The notes under the pieces were generated by a model. It did not search any database. It saw only the letters and a list, made by a program, of their open reading frames with translations, and had not been told where the DNA came from. 64,000 nucleotides of DNA, taken from positions 1 to 64,000 of the forward strand of contig NZ_JTLI01000044.1 in NCBI RefSeq assembly GCF_000799075.1, in the 5' to 3' direction. Positions 47,210-56,375 of this stretch are shown piece after piece; the stretch's first letter is position 1; each line of letters opens with the position of its first letter. The position numbers were made by a program, and so were the translations under genes. Source of the stretch: Cetobacterium sp. ZOR0034. Its GTDB lineage: Bacteria > Fusobacteriota > Fusobacteriia > Fusobacteriales > Fusobacteriaceae.

Positions 47210-48081
47210 TTTTTATCACTCCTTGACTTTTTATTAATAACTATTATAATTACTGCCGCAATCATCAACATCACAAAACTCACTATATGTGGTGCTCTAA
47301 CTCCTAGCAACATTAAATCTTCAGCTCTAAAAAAGCTTACTACTATTCTATTTATACTATAAATTATTATATATGTCCACCAGATTGTTCCCGTTGCATA
47401 ATTTTTATTTCTCATATAAAAATATAAAAATATAAATCCTGCAAAATTTAATCCTGCTTCATACAGCATTGCGGGATGTAATGGCAAATTCGGAAATTCA
47501 GAACCTGCTGGTGAGCTTGTTGGAAATACCAGTCCCCAGGGAACTAACTCCTTGTATCCTGCTTTATCTGATAAACTTAGAGTATTATAGTAACTATACC
47601 ATTCATTAAAACTAGGTTTTAGCTTAAAAATTATATTTAGCGGAGTAAACGTTGGAACTCCATGAACTTCTCCATTTGCTAAATTTCCAAACCGTCCTAT
47701 ACCTTGTCCCAATAAAAGCAATGGTGCTACCATATCACCTAATAAAAAGGCATTTAGCTTCTTTCTATGTGCGTATATCAGTGTTCCTATAAATCCACCT
47801 AAGATTCCTCCATGAATAGCCATTCCACCCTTCCAAACAGCTAAAATATCCATAGGATAATCTAAATAGTAAGAGAAGTTAAATAAAACATAATATAATC
47901 TTCCACCTAAAAGTCCTGAAATCATAGCAACAAAAGCATAATCTTCTACTAATGCCTTAGATAAACCTTTTTTTTCAGCCTCTTTTTTTAAAAGCTCTAT
48001 TCCTACAAAAAAAGCTATTGCATAACACAATCCATAGTAGCTCAATTTGAAACTTCCTATCTGTAAAAATATTGGATTCAT
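47206..48081 (-). CDS. lgt: Prolipoprotein diacylglyceryl transferase
   Basis: 291-aa integral membrane enzyme that transfers diacylglycerol from phosphatidylglycerol to the lipobox cysteine of prolipoproteins. Seven hydrophobic segments; signature parts MISGLLGGRLYYVLFN near residue 55, GGMAIHGGILGGFIG near 85 and the Lgt motif GRFGNLANGEVHGVPT near 130. Length is normal. GGAGG precedes the ATG. Translationally coupled to the META-like lipoprotein gene downstream. Confidence 0.96.
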   Translation of the reverse strand: MNPIFLQIGSFKLSYYGLCYAIAFFVGIELLKKEAEKKGLSKALVEDYAFVAMISGLLGGRLYYVLFNFSYYLDYPMDILAVWKGGMAIHGGILGGFIGTLIYAHRKKLNAFLLGDMVAPLLLLGQGIGRFGNLANGEVHGVPTFTPLNIIFKLKPSFNEWYSYYNTLSLSDKAGYKELVPWGLVFPTSSPAGSEFPNLPLHPAMLYEAGLNFAGFIFLYFYMRNKNYATGTIWWTYIIIYSINRIVVSFFRAEDLMLLGVRAPHIVSFVMLMIAAVIIIVINKKSRSDKK

Positions 48082-48357
48082 TTAGTCCTCCTTGATAATA
48101 AATATTTATAATAAATTATAAATACATATCACTTCTAACTTTTACTTGATTATATCACCACTTCTTATTTTCGTAAAACTTTTTTTACTTTTTCTAAATT
48201 TTTAATATCTTTCTATGTACTTTTTATATTTTTTTTGTATAGTTTTTGTTAACCTATATTTAATTATTGTTTATTTTTACAAATATAGTTGAATTTTTAG
48301 CAGTTTTAGATTAGAATATAATCACTTAATATAGACTAAAATATCAAGGAGGAAAAT
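48082..48357. other. 276-bp AT-rich intergenic region
   Basis: Lies between divergent lgt and the flavodiiron gene. It holds an A/T-rich tract and a TATAAT at 48317-48322 facing the flavodiiron gene, about 36 bp before its ATG, without a good -35 box. No small gene or convincing palindrome was seen. Confidence 0.5.
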
Positions 48358-49569
48358 ATGCATTATCATGCGCCTATTACAGAAAAAGTTTTCTGGATTG
48401 GAACTAACGATAGAAAAACTGAAAGATTTGAAAATTATTTGCCATTACCGCAAGGTGTTGCTTATAACTCATATCTAATAAACGACGAGAAAACTTGTAT
48501 TATAGATACAGTTGATTTCTCTACTGCTGGATTATTTATCGAAAAAATAAATGGAATTTTAAAAGGAAAATCACTTGATTACATTATTGTTAATCACATG
48601 GAACCTGATCACTCTGGATCTCTTGGTGAAGTTATGGCATACTTCCCAGAAGCAAAAGTTATCGGTAACGTAATCACTTTAAAAATGATTAAAGCTTTTA
48701 TACCTGATTTTGATGAAACAAAATTCATATGCATAAAAGAAGGAGATACACTGAGCTTAGGACATCATACTTTAACATTCGCTATGGTACCTATGGTTCA
48801 CTGGCCTGAATCAATGGTTACATATGATATCACAGATAAAATTTTATTCTCAAATGATGCCTTTGGAAGTTTCGGAACTTTAGATGGTGGAATCTTTGAC
48901 GATGAAATCAACTTCTCTTTCTATGAGGATGAAATGAGAAGATACTATGCTAACATCGTTGGTAAATACGGTCCTCAAGTTTTAAATGCAATCAAAAAAT
49001 TGGGTGGACTTGAAATAAAATATATATGTCCTTCTCATGGTATTCTATGGAGAAAAGATATCTCTGTAGTTATAAACCACTTTGCTAACTGGGCTAGCTT
49101 TACTCCTGAAGAAGAGGGAGTTGTTATTGTTTATGGAACACTTTATGGTACAACAGCTAAAATGGCAAACGTTATTGCAAGAGAACTTTCTTGGAACGGA
49201 ATCAAAAATATAAAAATCTATGATGCTTCAAAAACTGATCACTCTTACATTATTAGCGATATTTGGAAGTACAAAGGGCTTATTATTGGATCTGCAGCAC
49301 ATAACAATGATGTTTATCCTGTTTTACAAGGACTTTTACATAAATTAAAAAACTACGGTTTAAAAAATAGATATCTTGGAATTTTTGGAAATATGTTATG
49401 GAGCGGTGGTGGAGTAAGAGGTATCCAATCTTTTGCTGACGCTCTTCCAGGACTAGAAATTATTGCTGAATCTGTAGAAGCTAAAGGAGAGCCTACTCCA
49501 GAGGATCAAAAAAGATTAGAAAATATTGCAAAAGCTATGGCTGAAAAGTTAAAAAGCGAAAGACAATAG
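48358..49569 (+). CDS. Flavodiiron protein (FprA-type A flavoprotein)
   Basis: 403 aa. Detoxifies O2 or NO by reduction to water or N2O. The N-terminal metallo-beta-lactamase-like domain carries the diiron ligands in VNHMEPDHSG (HxExD, near residue 80), MVPMVHWPESMV (near 145), SNDAFGSFG (near 165) and CPSHGILWR (near 225). The C-terminal flavodoxin domain (about 255-400) begins VIVYGTLYGTTAKMANVI for FMN. It suits an obligate anaerobe. Single gene with its own terminator; GGAGG precedes the ATG. Confidence 0.95.
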   Translation: MHYHAPITEKVFWIGTNDRKTERFENYLPLPQGVAYNSYLINDEKTCIIDTVDFSTAGLFIEKINGILKGKSLDYIIVNHMEPDHSGSLGEVMAYFPEAKVIGNVITLKMIKAFIPDFDETKFICIKEGDTLSLGHHTLTFAMVPMVHWPESMVTYDITDKILFSNDAFGSFGTLDGGIFDDEINFSFYEDEMRRYYANIVGKYGPQVLNAIKKLGGLEIKYICPSHGILWRKDISVVINHFANWASFTPEEEGVVIVYGTLYGTTAKMANVIARELSWNGIKNIKIYDASKTDHSYIISDIWKYKGLIIGSAAHNNDVYPVLQGLLHKLKNYGLKNRYLGIFGNMLWSGGGVRGIQSFADALPGLEIIAESVEAKGEPTPEDQKRLENIAKAMAEKLKSERQ

Positions 49570-49575
49570 TTATCT

Positions 49576-49603
49576 AAGAGAGCATTATGTGCTCTCTTTT
49601 TTT
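49576..49603 (+). terminator. Terminator after flavodiiron gene
   Basis: AAGAGAGCA-TTATG-TGCTCTCTTTTTTT, directly after the stop codon. Confidence 0.93.
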
Positions 49604-49636
49604 ATATTATTTATTTTTTATAGGGAGGTTTTTATA

Positions 49637-49870
49637 ATGAGAAAAAATATTAGTCAAATCAACAAAGAAGCTCTTATTACTGTTCTTCTTTATGTCTTTT
49701 ATTTTTGCTGGTGGTATTATTTTGCTTATATTTACAAAGCAGAAAATAACAAATTTATTTTAGGATTACCTAGTTGGTTTTTCTATTCATGTGTTTTAGG
49801 ATTGGTTGTAATTAACATTCTAGTTTTTATAGCCGTAAAGTGCTTTTTCAAAGACGTTGATTTAGATTAG
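49637..49870 (+). CDS. yhdT: YhdT-family small membrane protein
   Basis: 77 aa with two membrane helices (EALITVLLYVFYFCWWYYFAY and SCVLGLVVINILVFIAVKCFF), matching the YhdT (DUF997) family, which is almost always encoded directly before panF. GGGAGG supports the ATG at 49637; an in-frame ATG 16 codons upstream falls in the preceding terminator and is rejected. It lies 11 bp before panF, so the two form an operon. A role as accessory part of pantothenate uptake is inferred from this linkage. Confidence 0.9.
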   Translation: MRKNISQINKEALITVLLYVFYFCWWYYFAYIYKAENNKFILGLPSWFFYSCVLGLVVINILVFIAVKCFFKDVDLD

Positions 49871-49881
49871 GAGGGTTTTTA

Positions 49882-51330
49882 ATGCTTATACTTTTACCGA
49901 TTATTTTGTATCTTTGTTTAATGTTGGGGGTTGCTTGGAAAGTTAATAAAATAAAAAATAGTGGTAGTGTTGATTTTATGGAAGAATATTTCATCGGAAG
50001 TAGAAATATGGGTGGTTTTGTCTTAGCAATGACAATCATAGCTACTTATATCGGAGCTAGTTCGTTTATCGGTGGACCTGGAGTTGCCTACAAAATGGGA
50101 TTAGGATGGGTTCTTTTAGCTTGTATCCAAACTCCTACAGCTTTTCTTACTTTAGGTATTTTAGGAAAGCGTCTAGCTATAATCTCAAGAAAAATTGGTG
50201 GTCTAACTATTACTGATTTATTAAGAGCTAGATACAAAAATGATATCGTCGTTATTTTAGGTTCAGTTATTATGCTTATATTTTTCATAGGAACAATTGT
50301 AGCTAACTTTGTTGGAGGAGCAAGATTGTTTGAAAGTGTTACTGGTCTACCATATATGGTCGGATTAATTATATTCTCTGTGGTTATAATCACATACACT
50401 ACTATTGGTGGTTTTAGAGCTGTTGCTTTAACCGATGCCATACAAGGCGGGGTTATGCTTATTGCTTCAGCTATATTGTTCTTTACTATGCTTAAAGTTG
50501 GGGGTGGGATGGAAAATATTATGAGAACTATCGAACAAACTAATCCAGCTCTTTTAACTCCTGATGCTGGTGGGGCAATTGCTAAGCCGTTCATCCTATC
50601 TTTCTGGATGCTTGTTGGAGTAGCTATTCTTGGTCTCCCTGCTACATCAGTTAGATGTATGGGATTTAAAGATAGTAAATCTATGCATAATGCTATGATT
50701 ATTGGAACATCTGTTGTTGGAATTCTTATGTTGATTATGCATCTTATAGGAGTTATGGGAGCCGCTATTCTTCCTGGAGTACAAATTGGAGATAAAATTA
50801 TTCCAACTTTGGCTATTTCTAATTTACATCCTATCTTAGCCGGTGTATTTATAGGTGGACCTCTTGCTGCTATTATGTCAACTGTTGATTCATTCTTAAT
50901 TCTTTCATCAGCTACTATTGTAAAAGATTTATATATTAACTACATCAATCCAAATCCTAGTGATATTAAAGTGAAAAAACTTTCACTGTTCACATCACTA
51001 TTTGTTGGAATTATTGTTTTCCTATTAGCACTTGATCCACCTGAGTTACTTGTTTGGATAAATCTATTTGCTCTTGCTGGCCAAGAAGCCGCCTTCTTCT
51101 GTCCTATTATTATGGGATTATATTGGAAAAGAGCCAATGCGATTGGTGCTATTTCATCTATGATATTCGGAGTTGCTTCATTTATATACTTCTCTGTTTT
51201 CAAAATATCTTTCTCTGGCTTACATCAAATTGTTCCTGTTATTTTTATGAGCTTAATTATTTTTATAATAGGTTCTTATTTGGGAGAAAAACCAGATGAT
51301 GAAACAATAGATATATTCTTCAATATTTAA
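49882..51330 (+). CDS. panF: Sodium/pantothenate symporter
   Basis: 482-aa sodium:solute symporter with about thirteen membrane helices. PanF-like segments are EEYFIGSRNMGGFVLAMT near residue 33, YIGASSFIGGPGVAYKMGLG near 55, GGFRAVALTDAIQGGVML near 172 and AIMSTVDSFLILSSATIVKDL near 335. Imports pantothenate for coenzyme A synthesis. Follows yhdT; GGAGGG precedes the ATG. The yhdT linkage strengthens PanF over other SSS transporters. Confidence 0.94.
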   Translation: MLILLPIILYLCLMLGVAWKVNKIKNSGSVDFMEEYFIGSRNMGGFVLAMTIIATYIGASSFIGGPGVAYKMGLGWVLLACIQTPTAFLTLGILGKRLAIISRKIGGLTITDLLRARYKNDIVVILGSVIMLIFFIGTIVANFVGGARLFESVTGLPYMVGLIIFSVVIITYTTIGGFRAVALTDAIQGGVMLIASAILFFTMLKVGGGMENIMRTIEQTNPALLTPDAGGAIAKPFILSFWMLVGVAILGLPATSVRCMGFKDSKSMHNAMIIGTSVVGILMLIMHLIGVMGAAILPGVQIGDKIIPTLAISNLHPILAGVFIGGPLAAIMSTVDSFLILSSATIVKDLYINYINPNPSDIKVKKLSLFTSLFVGIIVFLLALDPPELLVWINLFALAGQEAAFFCPIIMGLYWKRANAIGAISSMIFGVASFIYFSVFKISFSGLHQIVPVIFMSLIIFIIGSYLGEKPDDETIDIFFNI

Positions 51331-51342
51331 TATTTATTTTTT

Positions 51343-51379
51343 AAAATACCTCATCAATTTGCTTGAGGTATTTTTTTTT
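51343..51379 (+). terminator. Terminator after panF
   Basis: AAAATACCTCA and TGAGGTATTTT around a ten-base loop, then a T-run. Confidence 0.92.
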
Positions 51380-51391
51380 ATGGATTTTACT

Positions 51392-51420
51392 TTGATATTT
51401 TTCATTTTTTTATATATAAT
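51392..51420 (+). promoter_or_regulatory. Promoter of the aromatic-acid exporter gene
   Basis: TTGATA (51392-51397), 17 bp, TATAAT (51415-51420), about 34 bp before the ATG at 51454. Probably also transcribes moaA and the MOSC-CutC gene, since no terminator separates them. Confidence 0.75.
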
Positions 51421-51453
51421 TTATATATGAACAACAAACTGCGGGAGGATTTA

Positions 51454-52416
51454 ATGTTTAAATATTTTGATCATAAAGTTTTAAAAACAGCTTTGGCTTC
51501 TTTCTTATCCTATTATCTTGCTGATTATTTCGGAATAAAATATGGATTGACTGCAAGTATAATTGCTATTATTTCTATTCAAGCAACTAAAAATGATAGT
51601 ATCAAAATCACTATCGAAAGATTTTTAGCAGTAATATTAGGAATGTCTCTATTTATTTTACTTTCATCTTTTTTAGGATATCAGTATATCACACTGGGGG
51701 TATTCATTCTCCTTTTCATGCCTCTTTGTATGAAATTTAGAATAGTTCAAGGTTTTCTAGTGACTACTGTTTTAGCCACTCATATTTTAAGTGAAAAATC
51801 GATTTCGATTGATTTTTTATTAAATGAATTTTATGTATTAATACTTGGTTTATCTGTTGGAAATTTACTTAACCTTTATATGCCTACAAATTCTAAAGCT
51901 ATCGACTCTATAAAATTAAAAGTTGATAATATTATTAAAACAATTTTAATTGATATTGCAGAAAGCTTAAGATGTAGTTGTGTTTCTGTTAATGAAGATA
52001 AAAATTTCCGTACTTTAAAAGCTACAATAGAAGAGGGAAGAAAATTTTCTTTATTGGATTATGACAACTCTCTTTTTGATAAATGTAATGAAAATCTAAA
52101 TTTTTTCTCTATGAGAAGAAGACAATATAGAATACTAACAAGAATGAGAACGTGCTTTAAAAGATTATATATCACTCATGAATACAGTCTTATTATTGCA
52201 GAGTTTGTTTCAAAGGTTGCTGAGAATATTGAGATTGATAAAAACACAACTCCTCTTATCAAAGAACATAAAGAGTTGAAAGAACTTTTTTCAAATTTTC
52301 CACTACCAAAAACTAGAGCTGAATTTGAAAATAGAGCTACTTTATTCCAACTTTTACAAGAAATGGAAGAGTTTCTAAATGCTAAAATTGAGTTCAAAAA
52401 ATCTTACGAAAATTAA
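51454..52416 (+). CDS. Aromatic acid exporter family protein (ArAE_1/FUSC-like)
   Basis: 320 aa. The N-terminal third has about five membrane helices (VLKTALASFLSYYLADYFG, FLAVILGMSLFILLSSFLGY, FYVLILGLSVGNLLNLYMP), matching the ArAE_1 membrane domain; the C-terminal half is a cytosolic helical domain (LKATIEEGRKFSLLDYDNSLF, KEHKELKELFSNFPLPKTR). Members are annotated as aromatic-acid exporters by distant relation to AaeB, with little direct evidence. GGGAGGA supports ATG 51454 over one nine codons upstream. It lies 21 bp before moaA. Confidence 0.8.
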   Translation: MFKYFDHKVLKTALASFLSYYLADYFGIKYGLTASIIAIISIQATKNDSIKITIERFLAVILGMSLFILLSSFLGYQYITLGVFILLFMPLCMKFRIVQGFLVTTVLATHILSEKSISIDFLLNEFYVLILGLSVGNLLNLYMPTNSKAIDSIKLKVDNIIKTILIDIAESLRCSCVSVNEDKNFRTLKATIEEGRKFSLLDYDNSLFDKCNENLNFFSMRRRQYRILTRMRTCFKRLYITHEYSLIIAEFVSKVAENIEIDKNTTPLIKEHKELKELFSNFPLPKTRAEFENRATLFQLLQEMEEFLNAKIEFKKSYEN

Positions 52417-52437
52417 TATTTTAAGGAGTAGAGAGCC

Positions 52438-53418
52438 ATGTTAGATAGAAGTAACAGACGAATCAATTATTTAAGACTTTCTATTACAGATAACTGTAAT
52501 TTAAGATGTCAATACTGCCTTCCTGAAAACCCTAATAGTTTTTCAAAGTCTTCAACTCTGCTTAGTAGTGATGACATTCAAAAAATTGTTGAGGCATTTT
52601 CTTTAATTGGAATTAAAAAAATTAGAATCACAGGTGGAGAACCTTTAGTCAGAAAAGATTTTCCTGAAATTTTAAAAAAAATTAATAAAATCCAAGGAAT
52701 AGAAAAAATAGCTATCACTACAAACGGATTCAACCTTTTAGAAAATCTAAACGAGTTTGAAGAGAACGGACTCAATAGAATCAATATAAGTCTAGATAGT
52801 TTGAATAAAAAAAAATATAGTGAAATAACTCGTGGAGGAGATTTCGATAAAGTTTTTGAAACCATAAAAAAAATTTCCGAAATGAATTTTGAAAGAGTTC
52901 GATTGAATGTTGTTATTATGAAGGGAATTAATGACGATGAAATTTTAGATTTTGTCAATTTAACTAGAAATTTAAATATTGGAGTTAGATTTATTGAACT
53001 AATGCCTATAGGTGAAGGTAAAAAATTCACCTCTATGAAGAACTCTGAAATTATATCATTTATAAAACAGACCTATGAACTTCTAGTAAACTCAAACGAA
53101 TCTACAGATGGACCTGCAACATACTATAAAATTCCTAATTTTTTAGGAGAAATCGGCTTTATAAGTCCTCTATCAAATAGATTCTGTGATAAATGCAATC
53201 GTATCAGAGTCACATCTAGTGGATTTTTAAAACTTTGTTTACATTATAACGAGGGCATTGATTTGCTTCAATACCTTAGAAAAAATATATCTATCAAAGA
53301 ATTGGCCGAAATTATAGAAGCAGCTATTTATAGTAAAAAACCTAAGGAACATAAAATGAACTCTCTAGAAACTGTTGAAAATATTGAAACAAAAGGGATG
53401 AACGAAATAGGAGGATAA
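52438..53418 (+). CDS. moaA: GTP 3',8-cyclase (molybdenum cofactor synthesis)
   Basis: 326-aa radical SAM enzyme that starts molybdopterin synthesis from GTP. First cluster CX3CX2C: DNCNLRCQYCLPEN near residue 20; IRITGGEPLVRKDF near 62; second cluster C-X2-C-X13-C: FCDKCNRIRVTSSGFLKLC near 255. The C-terminal Gly-Gly pair needed for activity is present (NEIGG). AAGGAG precedes the ATG. It is 1 bp before the MOSC-CutC gene. No moaC, moeA or mogA gene is in the window. Confidence 0.96.
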   Translation: MLDRSNRRINYLRLSITDNCNLRCQYCLPENPNSFSKSSTLLSSDDIQKIVEAFSLIGIKKIRITGGEPLVRKDFPEILKKINKIQGIEKIAITTNGFNLLENLNEFEENGLNRINISLDSLNKKKYSEITRGGDFDKVFETIKKISEMNFERVRLNVVIMKGINDDEILDFVNLTRNLNIGVRFIELMPIGEGKKFTSMKNSEIISFIKQTYELLVNSNESTDGPATYYKIPNFLGEIGFISPLSNRFCDKCNRIRVTSSGFLKLCLHYNEGIDLLQYLRKNISIKELAEIIEAAIYSKKPKEHKMNSLETVENIETKGMNEIGG

Positions 53419-53419
53419 A

Positions 53420-54460
53420 ATGGGAAAGCTTATTGCTATTTGTATTAGCGAAAACAAGGGAACTGAAAAAAAAATCGTTGAGAAAGGAGTTCTAATTGAA
53501 AATTTTGGACTAGAAAAAGATGCTCATGCTGGAAATTGGCATAGACAAATTAGTTTATTAGAAATCGAAAAAATTGAAGATTTTAATAAAAAAGGGGGAA
53601 ATGTTGATTTTGGAGCTTTTGGAGAAAATTTAATTATTCAAGATATTGATTTAAAAAATCTAGCCGTTGGATCTATTTTAAAAATTGGAGAATCTTTATT
53701 AGAAATAACTCAAAAAGGTAAACAATGTCATCATCACTGTAAAATCTATTATAGAGTTGGTGATTGTATTATGCCTCGTGAAGGTGTCTTTGCAAAAGTA
53801 ATAAAAGGAGGAGAAATTTCTCCTAATGATAAAATAGAGATTTTAAAGTCTCCTGTTATTTTAGAGGCCTGTGTAGGATCTTATTCAGAAGCTGTCATTG
53901 CAATAAAGAATGGTGCTAATAGAATCGAACTTTGTGAAAATCTTTATGAAGGTGGAACAACTCCATCTTATGGAACCATTAAAAAAATTAGAGAGTTAGC
54001 AATTCCTAGCTTTGTTATGATTAGACCTAGAGGTGGTAATTTTGTGTATTCTTGTGATGAAATTGAAATCATGAAAGAAGATATCAAAATATGCAAAGAA
54101 CTTGGAGTTCTTGGAGTAGTTTTTGGAGTTCTTACCGAGGATAATAAAATCGATTACAAACTTTTAGAAGAACTTGTGACTTTAGCGAAACCTATGAGTG
54201 TAACTTTTCATAAAGCTATCGATGAAATAGAAAATCCTGAAAATGAAATTCTAAATTTAGCTAAATTAGGGGTTGATAGAATTTTAACATCTGGTAAAAA
54301 AGCGACAGCACATGAAGGTGCTTTGCTTTTGAATTCACTTATTAAAATCGCTGAAGACAAAATTAAAATTATCGTTTGCGGTGGTGTTACAAAAGATAAT
54401 TTTAATTATATAAATAACTTAATACCAAATACTGAATACCATGGAAAAAAAATAGTTTAA
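53420..54460 (+). CDS. MOSC domain - CutC fusion protein
   Basis: 346 aa. Residues 1 to about 143 are a MOSC domain of the small moaA/moaC-linked type: GLEKDAHAGNWHRQISLL, FGAFGENLIIQ, GKQCHHHCKIYYRVGDCIMPRE (shown in parts) with its conserved cysteines, ending GVFAKVIKGGEI. Residues about 146-346 are CutC: ILEACVGSYSEAVIAIKNGA, GANRIELCENLYEGGTTPS, FVMIRPRGGNFVYS, VTFHKAIDEI, ILTSGKKATA. The CutC part lacks about 40 C-terminal residues of E. coli CutC. The frame is continuous with no stop or frameshift. Cofactor sulfur handling (MOSC) is linked to moaA by position; CutC's role (copper, disputed) is unclear. Confidence 0.88.
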   Translation: MGKLIAICISENKGTEKKIVEKGVLIENFGLEKDAHAGNWHRQISLLEIEKIEDFNKKGGNVDFGAFGENLIIQDIDLKNLAVGSILKIGESLLEITQKGKQCHHHCKIYYRVGDCIMPREGVFAKVIKGGEISPNDKIEILKSPVILEACVGSYSEAVIAIKNGANRIELCENLYEGGTTPSYGTIKKIRELAIPSFVMIRPRGGNFVYSCDEIEIMKEDIKICKELGVLGVVFGVLTEDNKIDYKLLEELVTLAKPMSVTFHKAIDEIENPENEILNLAKLGVDRILTSGKKATAHEGALLLNSLIKIAEDKIKIIVCGGVTKDNFNYINNLIPNTEYHGKKIV

Positions 54461-54466
54461 ACAAAA

Positions 54467-54500
54467 AAAATGACGAAATATGTACTTTTCGTCATTTTTT
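54467..54500 (+). terminator. Terminator after MOSC-CutC gene
   Basis: AAAATGACGAAA and TTTCGTCATTTTTT around a short loop. Confidence 0.92.
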
Positions 54501-54512
54501 ATTATATATAAC

Positions 54513-54541
54513 TTGATTTTTAATCACTTATACTTTACAAT
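54513..54541 (+). promoter_or_regulatory. Promoter of the flavoprotein reductase gene
   Basis: TTGATT (54513-54518), 17 bp, TACAAT (54536-54541), about 55 bp before the ATG. Confidence 0.7.
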
Positions 54542-54596
54542 ATAACTACTGTATATTAGTATTATTACACAAATGAATAATTAGGAGGGGTGTTTT

Positions 54597-56294
54597 ATGA
54601 AATTTTTTAACAAAAAATATATTAGTCTTTTAACTTCTTTATTTCTAACAACAACATTAACTTACGGAAAAGAATTTATTTCTACAGCAAAAGGTTATAA
54701 TGGAGATATTAAAGTCAAAGTAAATATTATTGACAATGAAATTAAAAATATTGAAGTTTTAGAGGAGAAAGAAAGTAGCTTTACAAAAGATGGAATGAAC
54801 TCAATTATTGCAGATATTATTGAAACTCAATCTATCAAAGTAGATAATGTAGCAGGAGCTACTTCTACTAGTGTTGGTTTAAAAAGAGCCATTGACAGAG
54901 CTGTCAAAGAATCGGGAGCAAAGCTTACTAGTAGAGAAAAGAAAGTTATTACATATAATGATGTTACAACTGATGTTGTAGTAATTGGTGGTGGAGGTGC
55001 TGGTCTTACTGCTGCTATCGCTGCTAAAGATAATGGAGCAGAAGTTATTTTAGTAGAAAAAGCCGCTATTTTAGGTGGAAATACTAATTATGCAACTGGA
55101 GGACTTAATGCTGCTGAGACTTCTATCCAAAAAAATAAAGGTATCAAAGATTCTGTTAATATCTTTATAGAAGATACTATGAAAGGTGGAAAAAATACTA
55201 ACAATAAAAATTTAGTTACAAAAATGGCTAACTCTTCTGCTGAAATTGTAGATTGGCTAATTTCTAAAGGTGCTGATTTAACAGATCTTGGTAGAATGGG
55301 TGGACAGAGTGTTGATAGAACTCATAGACCAACTGGAGGCGCACCTGTAGGACCTGATATGATTGCTGCACTTTCTAAAACTGCTAAAAATTCTGGTGTA
55401 GATATCAGACTTTCAACTTTTGCAGAATCTCTGGTATATGACGGTGAAGCTATTAGAGGAATTATCGTTAAAGCTACAAATGGAGAAAAGTATACTATTA
55501 ATTCAAAATCTGTTGTAATTGCTACTGGAGGTTTTGGTGCAAACTCTGATATGATTGTTGAATATGTTCAATCTCTAGAAGGATTTGGAACAACAAATCA
55601 TAAGGGAGCTACTGGTGACGGTATTACTATGGCTAAAGAATTAAATGTTGACTTTGTTGATATGGATCAAATTCAAACTCACCCAACTGTTATTCCTACT
55701 AACAGTGTTATGATAACAGAAGCTGTTAGAGGTAATGGTGCTATTCTTGTCAATAGAGATGGTAAAAGATTTGTTAATGAATTAGATACTAGAGATGTTG
55801 TTTCTAAAGCTGAACTTGATCAAAAGGGTGGAAGTGCTTTCCTTATGTTTGATGAAACTGTTAAAAATAGTTTAAAAGCTATTGATAGTTATGATAAAAA
55901 AGGTTACTTAGTTAAAGGAGATTCTCTGAAAGAACTTGCTGAAAAGTTGGATATTTCAGCCAAAGAATTAGAGAAAACATTCACTAAATATAACGAAAGT
56001 GTAAAAAAAGCAAACGATTCTGAATTCAATAGACAAAGTTTACCAACTGTATTAAATCAAGGTCCTTTCTATAGTGTTGAGGTGGCTCCTGCTGTTCATC
56101 ATACTATGGGTGGAATCAAAATAAATGATAAAGCTGAAGTTCTATCTAATAACGAGCCAATTCCTGGACTTTTTGCTGCAGGTGAAGTTACTGGTGGAGT
56201 ACACGGAAGCAATAGATTAGGTGGAAATGCTGTGGTTGACATTACTGTTTTTGGTAAGATTGCAGGTGAAAACGCTAGCCTTTTTTCTAAATAA
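54597..56294 (+). CDS. Exported FMN-binding/FAD fumarate-reductase-like flavoprotein
   Basis: 565 aa. Signal peptide MKFFNKKYISLLTSLFLTTTLTYG (shown as 24 residues in this count; core LLTSLFLTTTL). Residues about 28-95 are an FMN_bind domain whose VAGATSTS contains the covalent FMN site used by ApbE. From about 120, DVVVIGGGGAGLTAAIAA binds FAD. The active site follows fumarate reductase: IQTHPTVIPTNSVMITEAVR, FVNELDTRD, AVHHTMGG and GSNRLGGNAVVDI. No heme motifs. Likely an extracytoplasmic fumarate- or similar ene-reductase fed by electrons from the membrane. GGAGGGG precedes the ATG. Confidence 0.87.
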   Translation: MKFFNKKYISLLTSLFLTTTLTYGKEFISTAKGYNGDIKVKVNIIDNEIKNIEVLEEKESSFTKDGMNSIIADIIETQSIKVDNVAGATSTSVGLKRAIDRAVKESGAKLTSREKKVITYNDVTTDVVVIGGGGAGLTAAIAAKDNGAEVILVEKAAILGGNTNYATGGLNAAETSIQKNKGIKDSVNIFIEDTMKGGKNTNNKNLVTKMANSSAEIVDWLISKGADLTDLGRMGGQSVDRTHRPTGGAPVGPDMIAALSKTAKNSGVDIRLSTFAESLVYDGEAIRGIIVKATNGEKYTINSKSVVIATGGFGANSDMIVEYVQSLEGFGTTNHKGATGDGITMAKELNVDFVDMDQIQTHPTVIPTNSVMITEAVRGNGAILVNRDGKRFVNELDTRDVVSKAELDQKGGSAFLMFDETVKNSLKAIDSYDKKGYLVKGDSLKELAEKLDISAKELEKTFTKYNESVKKANDSEFNRQSLPTVLNQGPFYSVEVAPAVHHTMGGIKINDKAEVLSNNEPIPGLFAAGEVTGGVHGSNRLGGNAVVDITVFGKIAGENASLFSK

Positions 56295-56322
56295 TTGTTT
56301 TATTTATAAACTTATAGTTTTT

Positions 56323-56358
56323 AAAACGCATCTATTTTTTAAAATAAATGCGTTTTTT
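56323..56358 (+). terminator. Terminator after flavoprotein reductase gene
   Basis: AAAACGCAT-C-TATTTT and AAAATA-A-ATGCGTTTT form a long stem with one mismatch, then TTT. Confidence 0.9.
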
Positions 56359-56375
56359 TAATTTTTTTTGAAAAA

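Noticed and set aside
50088-50594. 168-codon open frame opposite panF
   Set aside because: Antisense shadow of a conserved transporter gene without ribosome site or promoter.
54597-56294. Calling the flavoprotein a urocanate reductase to complete histidine metabolism
   Set aside because: The conserved ITEAVR, TRD and HHTMGG segments match fumarate-reductase-type enzymes and substrate cannot be fixed from sequence; it is also 26 kb from the hut operon.
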